Assembly (NCBI GenBank): GCA_945861125.1 | Contig: CAMASZ010000055.1 | Coordinates: forward strand, 1 to 7,562 | Direction: 5' to 3' | DNA from: Rickettsia typhi | Lineage (GTDB): Bacteria; Pseudomonadota; Alphaproteobacteria; Rickettsiales; UBA1997 | DNA length: 7,562 bases | Shown here: one piece after another, positions 1-7,562 of the stretch | How the letters are laid out: each line of letters starts with the position of its first letter | Numbering within the stretch: position 1 is the stretch's first letter | Translations under genes and position numbers: made by a program | Notes under the pieces: generated by a model | The model's input: the letters and a program-made list of their open reading frames with translations, nothing else | Database searches by the model: none | What the model was told of the DNA's origin: nothing

Positions 1-1963
<1,963 letters not shown>

Positions 1964-1980
<17 letters not shown>

Positions 1981-3916
1981 TTAATTGGAAATTTTTTAAT
2001 TTTTGATTTTTAAAATTATCACTAGCAACTTTGTAATAAGCAATCGCCAAATCTAAATCTTGTGCTGAGAAGTTTTTGGTAATTATTTCCTGTGAGCCAT
2101 CCCAGCCATATTTTATTAAATTAACATCAAAAACTTTTAGTTCTTTTTTGAGTTTTAATAAATATAGCTTTTCATCTTTAAAATAACCTAGATCTGAGTA
2201 TGTGCTAACGAAGGATCTTTCATAAAATTTATTATGATTCTTTAATACGTCGGCACCAAAAAACTTAGAGTCATAAGATAGATTTAGAATTCCCAGCAAT
2301 GTAGGGGCGATATCAATTTGACTAATATTTTTTGAAAAAGTTCTTGGTGTAATTATATTTGGGGCATAAAAAATTGCAGGAATCTGATAGCGCCACAAAG
2401 GGACATCTGTTCTACCAGAAGATCCCGCACAGTGGTCGGCCACAAAAACAAAAATTGTATTTTTAAACCAAGGCTTTGTAGCGGATTTTTTTATTAACTC
2501 ACCAATTGCATAATCAGAATATTTTACCGCTCCATTACGACCGGTTTTTGAAGGTATATCAATTTTTCCTTCTGGATAAGTATAGGGACGATGATTTGAG
2601 GTGGTCATAACAAAATTAAAAAAAGGTTTATTTTTTCTATAGGATTTATCTGCTTCGCTAATTGTTTTATTGTATAAATCTTCGTCAGAAACCCCCCAAA
2701 CATTTGCAAAAGAAATTTCGTTTTCATTAAATTTTGGACGATCAATAATTTCAAAGCCATTATTCTCAAAGAAATAACTCATATTGTCAAAATAACCATT
2801 GCCACCGTAAATAAATTTTGCTTCATAACCCCTATCTCTCAGTGGAGTTGATATGTTAAATAGGTTTTCATTATTTGGTCGTCGAACAATTGAGTTGCCA
2901 GGTGTAGGGGGGATAGAAAGCACTATAGCTTCTAAACCTCTTACAGTTCTAGTTCCAGTTGCTTTTAGATTGGTAAAAAATAAACCTTTATTTGCTAAAG
3001 AATCAAGATTTGGTGTAAGATTTTCTTTGTTGCCAAAATGGCTCATGAAGTTGGCACTAAGACTTTCTATTGTTACAAGAATTATGTTGTATTGTTTTTC
3101 AGGGCCATAATTAGAAATTCGACGATAAATATTTTCATCATCAATAAATTTAATATTTTTTTCTTGCCTAGAAATTAATTCTCTTAATTTTTTATTTGCC
3201 TCTTTTGTATCTAGTGATAAGTAAAATTTTTCATATTCAATTTCATTATTTCTAAATGCTGAAAAAAATTGGTAAATTCCGTTTTGTGATAGAGATTTGT
3301 TGTAGTTATTAGAGAATAGTTTTTCAAATTTAATGTTATCAATAAAAAATAAATCCATTGCCAAAATAAAAAGAATAATTGATAAGGTGAATAACTTAGA
3401 TTTGATGTTGTTATATTTAAATCCAATAATCCTTTTTGAGCTAATAGCGTAAATAAAGTAGCTAATTATTAGAATGCAAGATATAAGAAGTGGCATTGGA
3501 TATGATTCAAAAATATTGCCAACAACTTCTTGGGTATATATTAAATAGTCTACAGCAATAAAATTAAAACGTTCTTGAAATTCATCAAAAAAAATTATTT
3601 CTGCGAAAACTGAAAAAATAATAATATTTAAAAAAGCAAAGTATATTGCTTTTAAAAAAACTTTATGCAGTTTTGAGTTAAAAAATGCTCTTGGGGTCAG
3701 TAAAAAATATAATAGAGGTAGTATTGAAAAATAACAAATTGCAATAAAATCAAATAACAGGCCAATTGCAAATATTTTTATTACTTCGTTAAAATTTTTA
3801 TTGATTTCATCTAAGTAATTAATAAAAAGACCAACTCTTAATAACAATGAAACAGAGATAAATACAATAAATATATTGGCCCAAGATCCTCTTGCAAATT
3901 GGTTTAGATATTTCAT
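1964..3916 (-). CDS. LTA synthase/MdoB-like phosphoglycerol or phosphoethanolamine transferase (alkaline phosphatase superfamily)
   Basis: This 650-residue inner-membrane enzyme has about five N-terminal membrane segments (near 14-33, 46-73, 88-110, 141-158, 173-192), a linker, and a periplasmic sulfatase-fold domain from about 275 to 560. Relatives (S. aureus LtaS, E. coli OpgB/MdoB) move phosphoglycerol from phosphatidylglycerol to an envelope acceptor through a phospho-threonine. Counterparts of the metal and catalytic residues are visible: E284 in VTIESLSA, the probable nucleophile T324 in GTRTVRG, H442 in TTSNHRPYTYP, and D494-H495 in VADHC. The signatures GLEAIVLSIPPTPGNSIVRRP and YGGNGYFDNMSYFF fit the Gram-negative subgroup of 'LTA synthase family' proteins. 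Length and topology are normal and nothing looks broken. It starts 5 bp after pntAB and its end overlaps the PAP2 gene by 17 bp, so it is almost certainly co-transcribed with both. Glycan, lipid A or periplasmic glucan are possible acceptors; the sequence does not decide, and LTA itself is unlikely in a Gram-negative. Confidence 0.92.
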
Positions 3917-3921
3917 TTATT

Positions 3922-4335
3922 TTATTTTTTTGATTTTATATCTGGTTTGGTTTTAAACATTTCAAGCATTCGCCAGGTAATAAAAAAACCGCCAAATATG
4001 TTTATTGAAGCAATAATTATTGCAATAAAGCTCAATAAGGCCACAAAAGAAAAGGTTTTAGTTGAGCCAAGAGCGATTATGGCTCCAACCAGTATAACTC
4101 CTGAAATAGCGTTAGTAACTGACATTAGCGGAGTGTGTAAAGCGGGGGTAACTTTCCATACCACAAAATATCCTACAAAGCAAGATAATATAAATAAACT
4201 GAATCCAAATATAAAAGGACTAACCCCAGAGCTATAGGAAACTGAATAGCTTAACTCTGCAACTTTATTGACCAATAGATCTGATTTTTTAGTTATTTCG
4301 TCGGTAAGTTCGATTATTTCTTGCAAATTGCTCAT
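3922..4335 (-). CDS. pntAB: NAD(P) transhydrogenase subunit alpha part 2 (PntAB), orphan
   Basis: This 137-residue protein corresponds to the small membrane subunit of the split alphaproteobacterial proton-translocating transhydrogenase, which drives NADP+ reduction by NADH with the proton gradient. Residues 1-38 are hydrophilic; the membrane domain holds segments near 39-60, 68-90 and 95-125. The diagnostic block [20 protein letters not shown] lies at 58-77, and the end, [18 protein letters not shown], matches the family C-terminus. Length is normal for this subunit. In bacteria with the three-gene form, pntAA usually lies just upstream and pntB just downstream; here upstream is a tRNA gene on the other strand and downstream, 5 bp after the stop, is an LTA-synthase-like gene. 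The partners must lie elsewhere in the genome or be missing. There is no Shine-Dalgarno sequence before the ATG (an A/T-only stretch precedes it). The identity is secure; function depends on the unseen partners. Confidence 0.95.
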   Translation of the reverse strand: MSNLQEIIELTDEITKKSDLLVNKVAELSYSVSYSSGVSPFIFGFSLFILSCFVGYFVVWKVTPALHTPLMSVTNAISGVILVGAIIALGSTKTFSFVALLSFIAIIIASINIFGGFFITWRMLEMFKTKPDIKSKK

Positions 4336-4448
4336 AAATTTTTTTAAAATTAATTGACTTAAGTTTGGCTATATATGAAAATGATAAAACACATGCTGTA
4401 AATGTTATTACAAATTCTGATGCTTATTTGTAATTTTTAGGCGATTAT
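4336..4448. promoter_or_regulatory. Divergent intergenic region between pntAB and tRNA-Gln
   Basis: These 113 bp must hold the promoters for both the minus-strand pntAB cluster and the plus-strand tRNA. For the tRNA the best -10 candidate is TGTAAT at 4429-4434 (five of six to consensus), placing a start near G4441 and leaving a leader of about 8 nt; its -35 is poor. For the pntAB side, TATATA at 4370-4375 (read on the minus strand) and TTTACA (complement of 4397-4402) are weak and not ideally spaced. No TPP riboswitch or other structured leader was recognised, although thiC is probably transcribed from here. The promoter assignments are low-confidence inferences. Confidence 0.35.
4407..4434. 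repeat. Perfect 9-bp inverted repeat upstream of tRNA-Gln
   Basis: The arms ATTACAAAT (4407-4415) and ATTTGTAAT (4426-4434) are exact reverse complements around a 10-bp spacer. The right arm contains the best tRNA -10 candidate. The arms are 19 bp apart centre to centre, roughly two helical turns, as for dimeric repressor sites. A T5 tract follows on the plus strand, so it also resembles a weak terminator, but no plus-strand gene ends before it. Chance is not excluded in such AT-rich DNA. Confidence 0.45.
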
Positions 4449-4522
4449 TGGGGCGTAGCCAAGCGGTAAGGCAGCGGTTTTTGGTACCGCCATCGTAGGT
4501 TCGAATCCTGCCGCCCCAACCA
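4449..4522 (+). tRNA. tRNA-Gln (anticodon UUG)
   Basis: The sequence folds as a complete 74-nt tRNA including an encoded CCA. The acceptor stem is TGGGGCG (4449-4455) paired with CGCCCCA (4512-4518), with discriminator A4519 and CCA 4520-4522. The D stem is GCC/GGC (4458-4460 with 4470-4472). The anticodon stem is GCGGT/ACCGC (4474-4478 with 4486-4490), with loop TTTTGGT and anticodon TTG at 4481-4483. The T stem is GTAGG/CCTGC (4495-4499 with 4507-4511) around TTCGAAT. The U1-A72 pair is typical of bacterial tRNA-Gln. It is the only plus-strand gene here, divergent from pntAB and convergent with sucB. No strong terminator follows; the only nearby pairing is a 4-bp GTAG/CTAC near 4534-4552. 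Confidence 0.98.
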
Positions 4523-4619
4523 AAATAATTCTTTGTAGTTGTTGGAATCTACTTAATCAAATATTATATATTTTAACTCTAAAAATTAATCATTAAAACG
4601 AGATTATTTGAAAAATTTT

Positions 4620-4667
4620 GCCAAAGCGTTATGCGAACTTTGAGATAAAAATCTTTAAAAAATGAAG
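4620..4667 (-). repeat. Dispersed intergenic repeat, copy A (downstream of sucB)
   Basis: The 25-nt core at 4643-4667 (AGATAAAAATC then TTTAAAAAATGAAG) differs at one base from copy B at 6131-6155. Upstream of the core, GCCAAAGC at 4620-4627 matches GCTAAAGC at 6107-6114, offset by one nucleotide. Read on the coding strand, both copies lie 3' of a 2-oxoglutarate dehydrogenase subunit gene in the same orientation. A hairpin at 4622-4642 sits within this copy. Confidence 0.6.
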
Positions 4668-4691
4668 TTGCATCTATATAGCTCAGTCTTT

Positions 4692-4717
4692 TAAAAATCT
4701 TTAGCCAAAAAATGAGG
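4692..4717 (-). repeat. Dispersed intergenic repeat, diverged copy C
   Basis: TAAAAATCTTTA at 4692-4703 repeats 4646-4657 exactly. After three extra bases (GCC), AAAAAATGAGG follows, where copy A has AAAAAATGAAG. The match to copy A is close, but low complexity makes chance possible. It lies between copy A and the sucB stop. Confidence 0.4.
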
Positions 4718-4764
4718 CCATAATGATCAATTAACAGAATTTAAATTTTAGAGTTGAAGCGGCA

Positions 4765-5940
4765 CTATATATCTAATACCAATCTTCTTGGATCCTCTAA
4801 CAATTCTTTAATTCTTACTAAAAAAGTTACCGCTTCCTTGCCGTCAATAATGCGATGATCATATGATAGGGCAAGATACATCATTGGACGAACTTTTATT
4901 TCTCCATTAATTACCATTGGGCGTTCTTGAATTTTATGCATTCCTAGAATTCCTGATTGCGGAGGATTAATAATTGGAGTAGACATTAAAGAGCCATATA
5001 CTCCGCCATTAGAAATTGTAAAAGTTGCCCCAGAAAGATCTGCTACAGTTAACTTGCCATCGCGAGCTTTTAGGCCAAGCTCGGTAATCCCTTTTTCTAT
5101 TTGTGATAAGTTTAATTTGTCGGCATTTCTTAATACCGGAACAACTAGACCCTGAGGTGATCCAACTGCAATTCCAATATCATAATAATTTTTATAAACA
5201 ATATCAGAACCCTCGATTTCGGCATTAACTGCAGGAATTTCTTTAAGAGCTTGTATAGAGGCTTTAACAAAGAAAGACATGAATCCCAATTTAACCCCAT
5301 GTTTCTTTTCAAAAATATCTTTATATTCAGAGCGGATTGTCATTATGCTAGACATATCAACTTCATTAAAAGTTGTTAGAATTGCAGCAGTATTTTGTGA
5401 TTCTTTTAGGCGTTCGGCAATTTTTTGACGCAATTTTGACATTTTAATTCTCTCAACTGGTTTAGTTGAAAGGGAATTATTTTGTGAATTTGTATTGTTT
5501 GATAAATCAGAAATTGTTTGCAATACATCTCCTTTGGTAATTCTTCCATCTTTGCCTGAGCCACTTATATTGCTTATGTCAATATTGTTCTCAGCAACTA
5601 ATTTTTTAGGAGCGGGAGATAAAGGAAACTGGAAATTTTGTGAAGATGAGTTTTCGATTGAATGATTTGAAGTTTTGCTTTCTGATTTATTATTTGATGC
5701 ACCGCCTTCCTTCATGATTACAACTATATCGCCAACTTTTACATTATCGCCTTGCTTAATTTTAATATCGGTTATTGTGCCATTAGAAGGAGCGTTGACT
5801 TCAAGAGTAACCTTGTCCGTTTCAAGTTCTATTATTAATTCATCAGCTTTAACGAAATCTCCAATATTTTTATACAATTTTGCTATAGACGCCTCGGATA
5901 CAGATTCACCAAGAGCAGGGACTTTAATTTCAATGGTCAT
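4765..5940 (-). CDS. sucB: Dihydrolipoyllysine-residue succinyltransferase, E2 of 2-oxoglutarate dehydrogenase
   Basis: E2 passes the succinyl group from E1 to CoA through a lipoyl arm and forms the core of the 2-oxoglutarate dehydrogenase complex of the TCA cycle. The 391 residues are complete. An N-terminal lipoyl domain (about 1-78) carries the lipoylated K43 in [12 protein letters not shown] subunit-binding domain lies at about 108-143 ([21 protein letters not shown]...GRITKGDVL). The acetyltransferase domain runs from about 163 to the end, with [37 protein letters not shown] and the catalytic block [12 protein letters not shown] (H362, D366). The linkers (81-104, 145-160) are rich in Asn and Ser rather than the usual Ala/Pro, in line with the AT-rich genome. 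The sequence strongly resembles Rickettsia SucB as I recall it. It follows sucA by 242 bp, far more than the usual short gap, and has its own candidate promoter. Length is normal and no disruption is seen. Confidence 0.98.
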   Translation of the reverse strand: MTIEIKVPALGESVSEASIAKLYKNIGDFVKADELIIELETDKVTLEVNAPSNGTITDIKIKQGDNVKVGDIVVIMKEGGASNNKSESKTSNHSIENSSSQNFQFPLSPAPKKLVAENNIDISNISGSGKDGRITKGDVLQTISDLSNNTNSQNNSLSTKPVERIKMSKLRQKIAERLKESQNTAAILTTFNEVDMSSIMTIRSEYKDIFEKKHGVKLGFMSFFVKASIQALKEIPAVNAEIEGSDIVYKNYYDIGIAVGSPQGLVVPVLRNADKLNLSQIEKGITELGLKARDGKLTVADLSGATFTISNGGVYGSLMSTPIINPPQSGILGMHKIQERPMVINGEIKVRPMMYLALSYDHRIIDGKEAVTFLVRIKELLEDPRRLVLDI

Positions 5941-5944
5941 ATTA

Positions 5945-5966
5945 AATAATTGTTAAGAGAATTATT
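5945..5966 (-). promoter_or_regulatory. Inverted repeat just before the sucB start codon
   Basis: AATAATT (5945-5951) and AATTATT (5960-5966) are exact reverse complements around an 8-nt loop. On the sucB transcript this weak A/U hairpin would end 4 nt before the ATG, over the ribosome-landing region, where no Shine-Dalgarno sequence is visible. A role in translation is inference; such repeats also arise by chance in AT-rich DNA. Confidence 0.3.
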
Positions 5967-5973
5967 ATGAATG

Positions 5974-5996
5974 TATTTCAAGCTTTATTTGAAATA
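5974..5996 (-). promoter_or_regulatory. 8-bp perfect inverted repeat in the predicted sucB leader
   Basis: TATTTCAA (5974-5981) and TTGAAATA (5989-5996) are exact reverse complements with a 7-bp spacer (GCTTTAT). Relative to the predicted start near 6007 it would span roughly +12 to +34 of the sucB leader, suiting either an operator or an RNA hairpin. There is no direct evidence for a bound protein. Confidence 0.4.
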
Positions 5997-6013
5997 AGTA
6001 GTTTTATCAACTA

Positions 6014-6041
6014 ATTCTATTGCCGATTAAAAATTCGTCAA
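6014..6041 (-). promoter_or_regulatory. Sigma70-type promoter for sucB
   Basis: On the minus strand, TTGACG (complement of 6036-6041) and TAGAAT (complement of 6014-6019) each match five of six consensus bases and are separated by 16 bp. The predicted start is an A near 6007, giving a leader of about 67 nt before the sucB ATG. This would let sucB be expressed apart from sucA. It is the best promoter-like site in the window, predicted by eye only. Confidence 0.55.
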
Positions 6042-6101
6042 TAATTTTTATTTTATACCAAATCCCATCTTTAAATAAAATTATAACAAAATATTTTATT
6101 A

Positions 6102-6120
6102 GTCGTGCTAAAGCAACGAC
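6102..6120. terminator. Hairpin in the sucA-sucB spacer, possible terminator
   Basis: GTCGT (6102-6106) pairs with ACGAC (6116-6120), extended by GC/GC around a TAAA loop with one bulged A. On the plus strand it is followed by AAGATTTTTT, a proper intrinsic-terminator shape, yet no plus-strand gene precedes it. On the minus strand, about 63 nt past the sucA stop, the tail is TAATAAAATATTTT, a poorer U tract. It may end sucA transcription, act in both directions, or stop antisense transcripts. Confidence 0.4.
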
Positions 6121-6155
6121 AAGATTTTTTAGATAAAAATTTTTAAAAAATGAAG
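6107..6155 (-). repeat. Dispersed intergenic repeat, copy B (downstream of sucA)
   Basis: The core at 6131-6155 matches copy A (4643-4667) at 24 of 25 positions, with GCTAAAGC at 6107-6114 matching the GCCAAAGC that precedes copy A. It begins within about 30 nt of the sucA stop on the coding strand and overlaps both the hairpin and the tandem duplication beside it. Confidence 0.6.
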
Positions 6156-6192
6156 CTTTATTATTTTAGTAATGAAGCTTTATTATTTTAGT
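6149..6192. repeat. Perfect 22-bp tandem duplication across the sucA stop codon
   Basis: Positions 6149-6170 and 6171-6192 are identical 22-bp units (AATGAAGCTTT followed by ATTATTTTAGT). The unit at 6171-6192 contains the sucA stop (6183-6185) and the last three sense codons (Thr-Leu-Lys); the other unit is untranslated. Because 22 is not a multiple of three, the copies are in different frames, and the duplication leaves the reading frame of the complete protein intact. Exact identity suggests a recent event. Confidence 0.9.
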
Positions 6193-7562
6193 GTTTCTTC
6201 AATTATTTGTTTTTGTTCACGAGCATGGTAAGAGGCATAGCCCGTAGCAGGAGAAGCGCAAGCAATTCTACCAATATATCTTGGGCGAGAATTTTTGTGT
6301 TTAATTGAAATTAAGACTTCTTCGATTAAATCATCAACAAATTTCCATGCCCCCATATTTTTAGGTTCTTCTTGGCACCAAATAATTTCAGCATTGTGGT
6401 ATTTTTTTAATTCTATAGCAAGTTCTTGAGCTGGGAATGGATATAGCTGTTCAAGTCTAATTAGAGCGATATTATTTATTTTATTTGCTTCGCGGGCTTC
6501 AAGCAAATCATAATAAATTTTTCCTGAGCATAATACTACTTTTTTGATTTTATCGTTAGATGTTAATTTGTGCGATTCAGGAATAATGGTTTTAAAATTT
6601 TCTTCGACAAATTCTTTTAAATTTGAAACAGCTAATTTATGTCGTAATAAAGATTTTGGTGACATTACCACTAAAGGTTTGCGATCTTTGCTATGAACTT
6701 GACGGCGTAGAACATGAAAGAAATTAGCTGGATTGGTTATATTAACTACCCTCAAATTATTATCAGCACAGGCTTGCAAATAACGTTCTAATCTTGCCGA
6801 AGAGTGCTCTGGGCCCTGCCCCTCATAACCATGAGGTAGAAGCATTACCAGTCCTGACTTACGAAGCCATTTTACTTCTGATGAAGCAATGAACTGATCA
6901 AAAATAATTTGCGCACCGTTAGCAAAATCACCAAATTGTGCTTCCCATATTGTCAATGAATTTGGTGAAGCTAGAGAATATCCATATTCAAAGCCTAAAA
7001 CACCATATTCCGATAATACTGAATCGTAAACTTCATATTTAGCCTTGGAGTTTATTGAGCTATATACATTGTAGCGATTTCCGTTTGTTGCGTCGTGTAA
7101 TATTGAGTGGCGGTGTGAGAAAGTGCCTCTACCAGCATCTTGTCCGGTAATTCGAACAATATGACCCTCTGATACAAGCGATGCAAAGGCTAAACTTTCT
7201 GCAGTTCCCCAATCAATTTCTTTGCCATCACTGACTGATTGTTTTCTTGCTTCTAATTGACGAATTATTTTTGGATTAGCGTTAAAATTAGTCGGAATTG
7301 AGTTGATTTTTTCAGCTAGTTCTTTGATTAATTTTTCACTAATTAAGGTTTTTGGATTTGAATCATCACCGTCAACAATTTTTTGCCAATCTTTTTTTAA
7401 CCAATCAACATCGCTAGGTTTGTAAGTGCTTGCCTTATCAAATTCTGACGATAGGAAATTATCAAACTCATCGGCAATTTTTTTGTATTCTAAATCAGAA
7501 ATAGAGCCTTCATTAATTAGTTTTTGGGAATAAATTTTTTCTAATGAGGGATGATTTTTTAT
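6183..7562 (-). CDS. sucA: 2-oxoglutarate dehydrogenase E1 component, C-terminal half (5' end beyond window)
   Basis: E1 decarboxylates 2-oxoglutarate with TPP and succinylates the lipoyl arm of E2. The frame is open from the window edge for 459 residues to TAA at 6185-6183. Full E1 is usually about 930 residues, so the N-terminal part with the main TPP diphosphate-binding region is outside. Blocks visible, in fragment numbering: DWGTAESLAFASL, then GQDAGRGTFSHRHSILHD (about 139-156), SVLSEYGVLGFEYGYS, WEAQFGDFANGAQ (206-218), LLPHGYEGQGPEHSSARLER (241-260), KSLLRHK, CQEEPKNMGAW and SPATGYASYHAREQKQ near the end. These are diagnostic for E1o rather than pyruvate dehydrogenase. A TTG at 6956 could be mistaken for a start, but homology continues unbroken across it, so it encodes an internal Leu. 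Its 3' end carries a 22-bp tandem duplication. sucB follows 242 bp later on the same strand. Confidence 0.98.
   Translation of the reverse strand: MKNHPSLEKIYSQKLINEGSISDLEYKKIADEFDNFLSSEFDKASTYKPSDVDWLKKDWQKIVDGDDSNPKTLISEKLIKELAEKINSIPTNFNANPKIIRQLEARKQSVSDGKEIDWGTAESLAFASLVSEGHIVRITGQDAGRGTFSHRHSILHDATNGNRYNVYSSINSKAKYEVYDSVLSEYGVLGFEYGYSLASPNSLTIWEAQFGDFANGAQIIFDQFIASSEVKWLRKSGLVMLLPHGYEGQGPEHSSARLERYLQACADNNLRVVNITNPANFFHVLRRQVHSKDRKPLVVMSPKSLLRHKLAVSNLKEFVEENFKTIIPESHKLTSNDKIKKVVLCSGKIYYDLLEAREANKINNIALIRLEQLYPFPAQELAIELKKYHNAEIIWCQEEPKNMGAWKFVDDLIEEVLISIKHKNSRPRYIGRIACASPATGYASYHAREQKQIIEETLK

Larger units (their letters stand above)
4571..4758. repeat. Long-range imperfect inverted repeat bracketing the tRNA-sucB spacer
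   Basis: AACTCTAAAA at 4575-4584 is the exact reverse complement of TTTTAGAGTT at 4746-4755. The match extends outward and inward with mismatches (TTAAT against TTAAA on the inner side), giving an imperfect pair of about 17-20 bp separated by about 160 bp. It could be terminal repeats of a decayed miniature element or the base of a large stem. I see no clear target-site duplication, and the right end reaches almost to the sucB stop, so a mobile origin is only a suggestion. Confidence 0.35.
4523..4764. other. 242-bp convergent intergenic region with repeats, no gene
   Basis: This stretch lies between the tRNA 3' end and the sucB stop. I see no coding frame longer than about ten codons. It contains two copies of an AT-rich repeat also present downstream of sucA, a small hairpin (CAAAG at 4622-4626 with CTTTG at 4638-4642, inner pairs CG/CG), and a long-range inverted repeat near its ends. 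No convincing intrinsic terminator for sucB is visible; the hairpin read on the minus strand is followed by a modest T tract about 125 nt past the stop. Confidence 0.6.

Noticed and set aside
2836..2841. TCTCAG (CTGAGA on the minus strand) as a thi-box
   Set aside because: It lies inside the conserved coding sequence of the transferase gene, far from thiC, with no second thi-box element seen nearby.
2853..3110. Plus-strand open frame opposite the LTA-synthase-like gene
   Set aside because: It is fully antisense to conserved catalytic-domain sequence, has no recognisable motif and is explained as a shadow of the real gene. The same applies to the plus-strand frames at 3947-4237 and 5675-5956 and the minus-strand frame at 3211-3426.
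4354..4359. TTGACT as -35 of the tRNA-Gln promoter
   Set aside because: It lies about 90 bp from the tRNA, and the following 16-19 bp spacing gives no acceptable -10.
4407..4439. Intrinsic terminator just before tRNA-Gln
   Set aside because: The inverted repeat and T5 tract have the shape, but no plus-strand gene ends there and it would overlap the tRNA promoter; kept only as an inverted repeat.
4677..4688. tRNA D-arm-like TATAGCTCAGTC, a possible tRNA remnant
   Set aside because: Only about 12 bases match; there is no acceptor stem, anticodon arm or T-arm motif within the following 80 bases.
6183..6956. A short 257-residue E1-like gene starting at TTG 6956
   Set aside because: The frame stays open upstream to the window edge and carries conserved E1 blocks (GQDAGRGTFSHRHS and others), so TTG is an internal Leu codon of one long sucA.

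Overview
This AT-rich window (about one-third GC by eye) looks like chromosome from an alphaproteobacterium, probably in or near the Rickettsiales. The reasons are the Rickettsia-like 2-oxoglutarate dehydrogenase E2 sequence, a split three-gene-type transhydrogenase subunit (PntAB), strongly A/T-biased codons, N/S-rich E2 linkers and starts without clear Shine-Dalgarno sequences. The taxonomic call is inference from protein resemblance recalled from memory, not from a search. All protein genes are on the minus strand; a tRNA-Gln gene is on the plus strand.

Layout, in order of minus-strand transcription: (1) 7562-6183, the C-terminal half of sucA/odhA (E1 of 2-oxoglutarate dehydrogenase), cut by the window edge. 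(2) A 242-bp spacer holding a 22-bp tandem duplication, a hairpin, one copy of a dispersed repeat, a good sigma70-type promoter and two inverted repeats that would lie in the sucB leader. (3) 5940-4765, complete sucB/odhB (E2). (4) A second 242-bp spacer with two more repeat copies and a long-range inverted repeat. (5) 4449-4522, tRNA-Gln(UUG) on the plus strand with encoded CCA. (6) A short divergent intergenic region. (7) A tight minus-strand cluster: pntAB (4335-3922), an LTA-synthase/MdoB-type phosphotransferase (3916-1964), a PAP2-family membrane phosphatase (1980-1249) and thiC (1259 to the window edge). Gaps in this cluster are 5 bp, then overlaps of 17 and 11 bp.

The sucA-sucB pair encodes the TPP-dependent decarboxylase and the lipoyl succinyltransferase of the TCA-cycle enzyme; no E3 (lpd) gene is visible. 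The second cluster is functionally mixed: one membrane subunit of the proton-translocating transhydrogenase without its partners, two envelope phospho-group enzymes that plausibly act in one pathway, and a thiamine-pyrimidine synthase without an adjacent TPP riboswitch. I found no CRISPR array, transposase, phage gene or recognisable defence system. The least ordinary material is the spacer repeats around sucB, the orphan pntAB and the make-up of the pntAB-thiC cluster.
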